Source of the DNA: Symbiodinium sp. CCMP2592
Lineage: Eukaryota > Sar > Dinophyceae > Suessiales > Symbiodiniaceae
Direction: 5' to 3'
NCBI GenBank assembly: GCA_905221615.1
Contig: CAJNDT010005780.1
Location: forward strand, 410,501-474,500
DNA length: 64,000 bases
Part shown: in pieces, positions 62,399 to 64,000 of the stretch
How the letters are laid out: every line of letters begins with the position of its first letter
Numbering within the stretch: the stretch's first letter is position 1
Notes under the pieces: generated by a model
Database searches by the model: none
Told to the model about the DNA's origin: nothing
The model's input: only the letters and a program-made list of their open reading frames with translations
Made by a program: the position numbers and the translations under genes

Positions 62399-63931
62399 TC
62401 AGAGCACCATCTCATTACACTCCGGGCAACGGCCCCGAGAGCGAGGTGCTTCAAGCCAACGCTCGAGGCAGTCAGAGTGTACGACGTGGAGGCACTCCAG
62501 CCGCACCAGCTTGTCACACGTGAGGATGTCACCCCGGCAACAAACACATGTCCAGCCCTCCTCCAATGTGCCCGCTGTGAACTCGACCAGGCGGAGTCCT
62601 TTGAAGATGGAAGGTCCAGAGCCGTCGGGTGGGTTGGGCTCCGTAGCTGGGCACGAAGAGGTTGGGTTGGTTGGGGCGACGTTCCCTGTCAGGTCGTCAA
62701 TTGGGGCAGGTAGCGCTGGTGGCACGGCTTGCTGGGCGAGCGAAATTTTGAGGGTACCTACCGGAGAGGCCAGCTTGGTGCGACCTCGCTTATCCTTTCC
62801 CGCTGCTGGCTGGATCTCTTCCAAGATGCGGCCGGCAAGACCTGGTATGGCGAACGCGGCGTGCGACAGGAAGAACGCCGGTATCTTGTGGGAGCTTCGC
62901 CTGGTTTGTGCGAGCTGGAAGCTGGGCTCTAAACCAGCGAGTGAAGGCGAGAGCTCCGCCACATGGCTCAACAAGGCTTCCAGTTGGCTGAGGTTGGGGC
63001 GCCGGGGTAAGCCGACGATGTGTAGCCCTGCCGGCAAGCGCAACTTGGGCGAGGCCGCAAGCTGCACAGTGGCCGGCGAGGGAGGGCTAACCGAGGTGGT
63101 GTGAATCGCACGCTTTCCCTTGGCCTTGCCTTTGAGGGTCGTCCCGGCAGGTGCCGCATGTGACCGAAATACGGTGAGCGGTGCTGGCCGGCTTGGAGTG
63201 CCAGAATTCCGGGAAGCGTGGCCACCATTGGACGGGCGAGCCGCCCTCTTTGGCATCAGCCCTGGTTTGGAAGGTGTGGCCCTGGTGTTCGGTGTCCGGC
63301 GGACACTGCGCGAGCGAGAGGGGCCACGGCCTCCACGCGGAAGCGAAGTGCGAGACGATGGCATACGGGACCGTGCCGGAGGTGGACCGGAGCTAGCTCG
63401 AGCACGAGGTGTTGGAGGACCACCAGCGATGTCCCGATTGATGCCGTCAAGCGTAGCTGCACCAATGGCTCCCGTAGCGAGTCTGGGAGGTGCAGGACGA
63501 TAGCGGTCGGGATCAGCACGCACTGGGTGTGGATGCGGGGCGGGACGAGCACGAGCAGAAGGATGCCCAGTGTGGGCGCTGGCCAGACCCGCCCGTGTTA
63601 CTCCACGAACCCGAGCACGCTGAGGACGAACACGGAGAGGATTGCGGCTGTCAGCTCTACATACCGCTGGCCGTGGGCTGAGCCTCGGGTTGTCAGGCTC
63701 CAGTGGTGAAGGAGCCCGAACCGGCCACCGTGGAGGGCGAGGAAGACCTGCTGGTGTTGAGGGGCGCAGGGCCTGCGGAGCTGACAATGGCGCTGCCGTG
63801 CCAGTAGATGGATGGCCGGCATCAGCCTCTGCAAGGCCGGCCGGAGGGAGCAGCGCGTGGATGCTGCGCTCGGCAAGTAACAGCCCCATGCGCACCGCGC
63901 GGCGGGCATCCTCTTGCCAAGATGGGTCCAT
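62399..63931 (-). CDS. LINE ORF1: basic disordered protein with C-terminal RING-H2 finger
   Basis: The first ATG in frame is at 63931-63929 (MDPSWQEDARRAVRMGLL). The frame is open to the window edge, so a longer N-terminus is possible. The first about 320 residues are rich in Pro, Arg, Ser and Ala with basic clusters (KGKAKGKR), likely disordered and nucleic-acid binding. A more globular stretch follows (LSQLEALLSHVAELSPSLAG). The last about 50 residues match RING-H2: CVCC, then LECLHVVHSDCLERWL, then CPEC, giving the C-x2-C, C-x-H-x2-H-x2-C, C-x2-C spacing. RING-H2 domains usually recruit E2 enzymes as ubiquitin ligases; here it may instead serve RNA binding or multimerisation. It ends at TGA 62399-62401. 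Confidence 0.8.
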   Translation of the reverse strand: MDPSWQEDARRAVRMGLLLAERSIHALLPPAGLAEADAGHPSTGTAAPLSAPQALRPSTPAGLPRPPRWPVRAPSPLEPDNPRLSPRPAVCRADSRNPLRVRPQRARVRGVTRAGLASAHTGHPSARARPAPHPHPVRADPDRYRPAPPRLATGAIGAATLDGINRDIAGGPPTPRARASSGPPPARSRMPSSRTSLPRGGRGPSRSRSVRRTPNTRATPSKPGLMPKRAARPSNGGHASRNSGTPSRPAPLTVFRSHAAPAGTTLKGKAKGKRAIHTTSVSPPSPATVQLAASPKLRLPAGLHIVGLPRRPNLSQLEALLSHVAELSPSLAGLEPSFQLAQTRRSSHKIPAFFLSHAAFAIPGLAGRILEEIQPAAGKDKRGRTKLASPVGTLKISLAQQAVPPALPAPIDDLTGNVAPTNPTSSCPATEPNPPDGSGPSIFKGLRLVEFTAGTLEEGWTCVCCRGDILTCDKLVRLECLHVVHSDCLERWLEAPRSRGRCPECNEMVL

Positions 63932-64000
63932 TGCGGCCACGGAGCGAAGTCGACGAAAAGTAAAAACGTGAGGCAATGTATCCAAGACTTGAGAAGGAAA

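Larger units (their letters stand above)
54455..64000 (-). mobile_element. LINE-type non-LTR retrotransposon, 5' end beyond window
   Basis: The domain order on the minus strand is ORF1 (RING-H2), then ORF2 with endonuclease, reverse transcriptase, RNase H, CCHC-like knuckle, Cys-rich cluster and winged-helix-like tail. This is the layout of an endonuclease-bearing non-LTR element with RNase H. The region is clearly more GC-rich than the rest of the window, starting near 54455. No LTRs were seen. The 3' end shows no poly(A), only a purine/pyrimidine-biased CTTTCCTCCTCCTCCACAG stretch. ORF2 contains three frame changes, so this copy is probably inactive. Confidence 0.9.

Overview
The window looks like nuclear DNA of a dinoflagellate. 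This is inference, not proof. The signs are TTTAGGG/CCCTAAA telomere-type motifs scattered throughout in both orientations, short exons separated by long repeat-filled introns, some candidate introns with GC donors and AG|G acceptors, a ketosynthase of polyketide-synthase type, a P-loop sulfotransferase, and a GC-rich LINE. There is no sign of bacterial operon structure, and I found no rRNA, tRNA or CRISPR array.

Layout. Bases 1-54.4 kb are repeat-dominated: decayed telomere-like tracts, microsatellites, two satellite arrays built on telomere-like units, and at least fifteen families of short (about 90-130 bp) palindromic elements that look like MITEs. I name the families IR-A to IR-R, and most have several copies. 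Coding islands sit inside this background, and nearly all those I could support are on the minus strand. They are: a ketosynthase gene read from short exons between about 32.8 and 22.9 kb, with the active-site Cys exon at 26952-26905; a two-exon sulfotransferase-like gene at 15428-14670 with a predicted signal anchor; an unrecognised gene at 13026-12272 with a probable one-base frame break; and several weaker exon-like islands. One plus-strand island, 51841-52261, is interrupted by an IR-A element flanked by a perfect 20-bp duplication containing AG|GT. Removing 51929-52052 as an intron would restore the uninterrupted sequence exactly, which is the behaviour expected of an introner.

From about 54.45 kb to the right edge the base composition becomes GC-rich. 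This part is one LINE-type retrotransposon read on the minus strand. ORF1 is a basic, disordered protein ending in a RING-H2 finger. ORF2 carries an apurinic-like endonuclease, reverse transcriptase, RNase H, a CCHC-like knuckle, a Cys-rich cluster and a winged-helix-like tail. ORF2 is broken by three frame changes, each equivalent to losing one base, so this copy is probably dead. Its 5' end lies beyond the window.

All exon models come from reading frame, splice motifs and family motifs seen by eye. No transcript evidence or database search was available.
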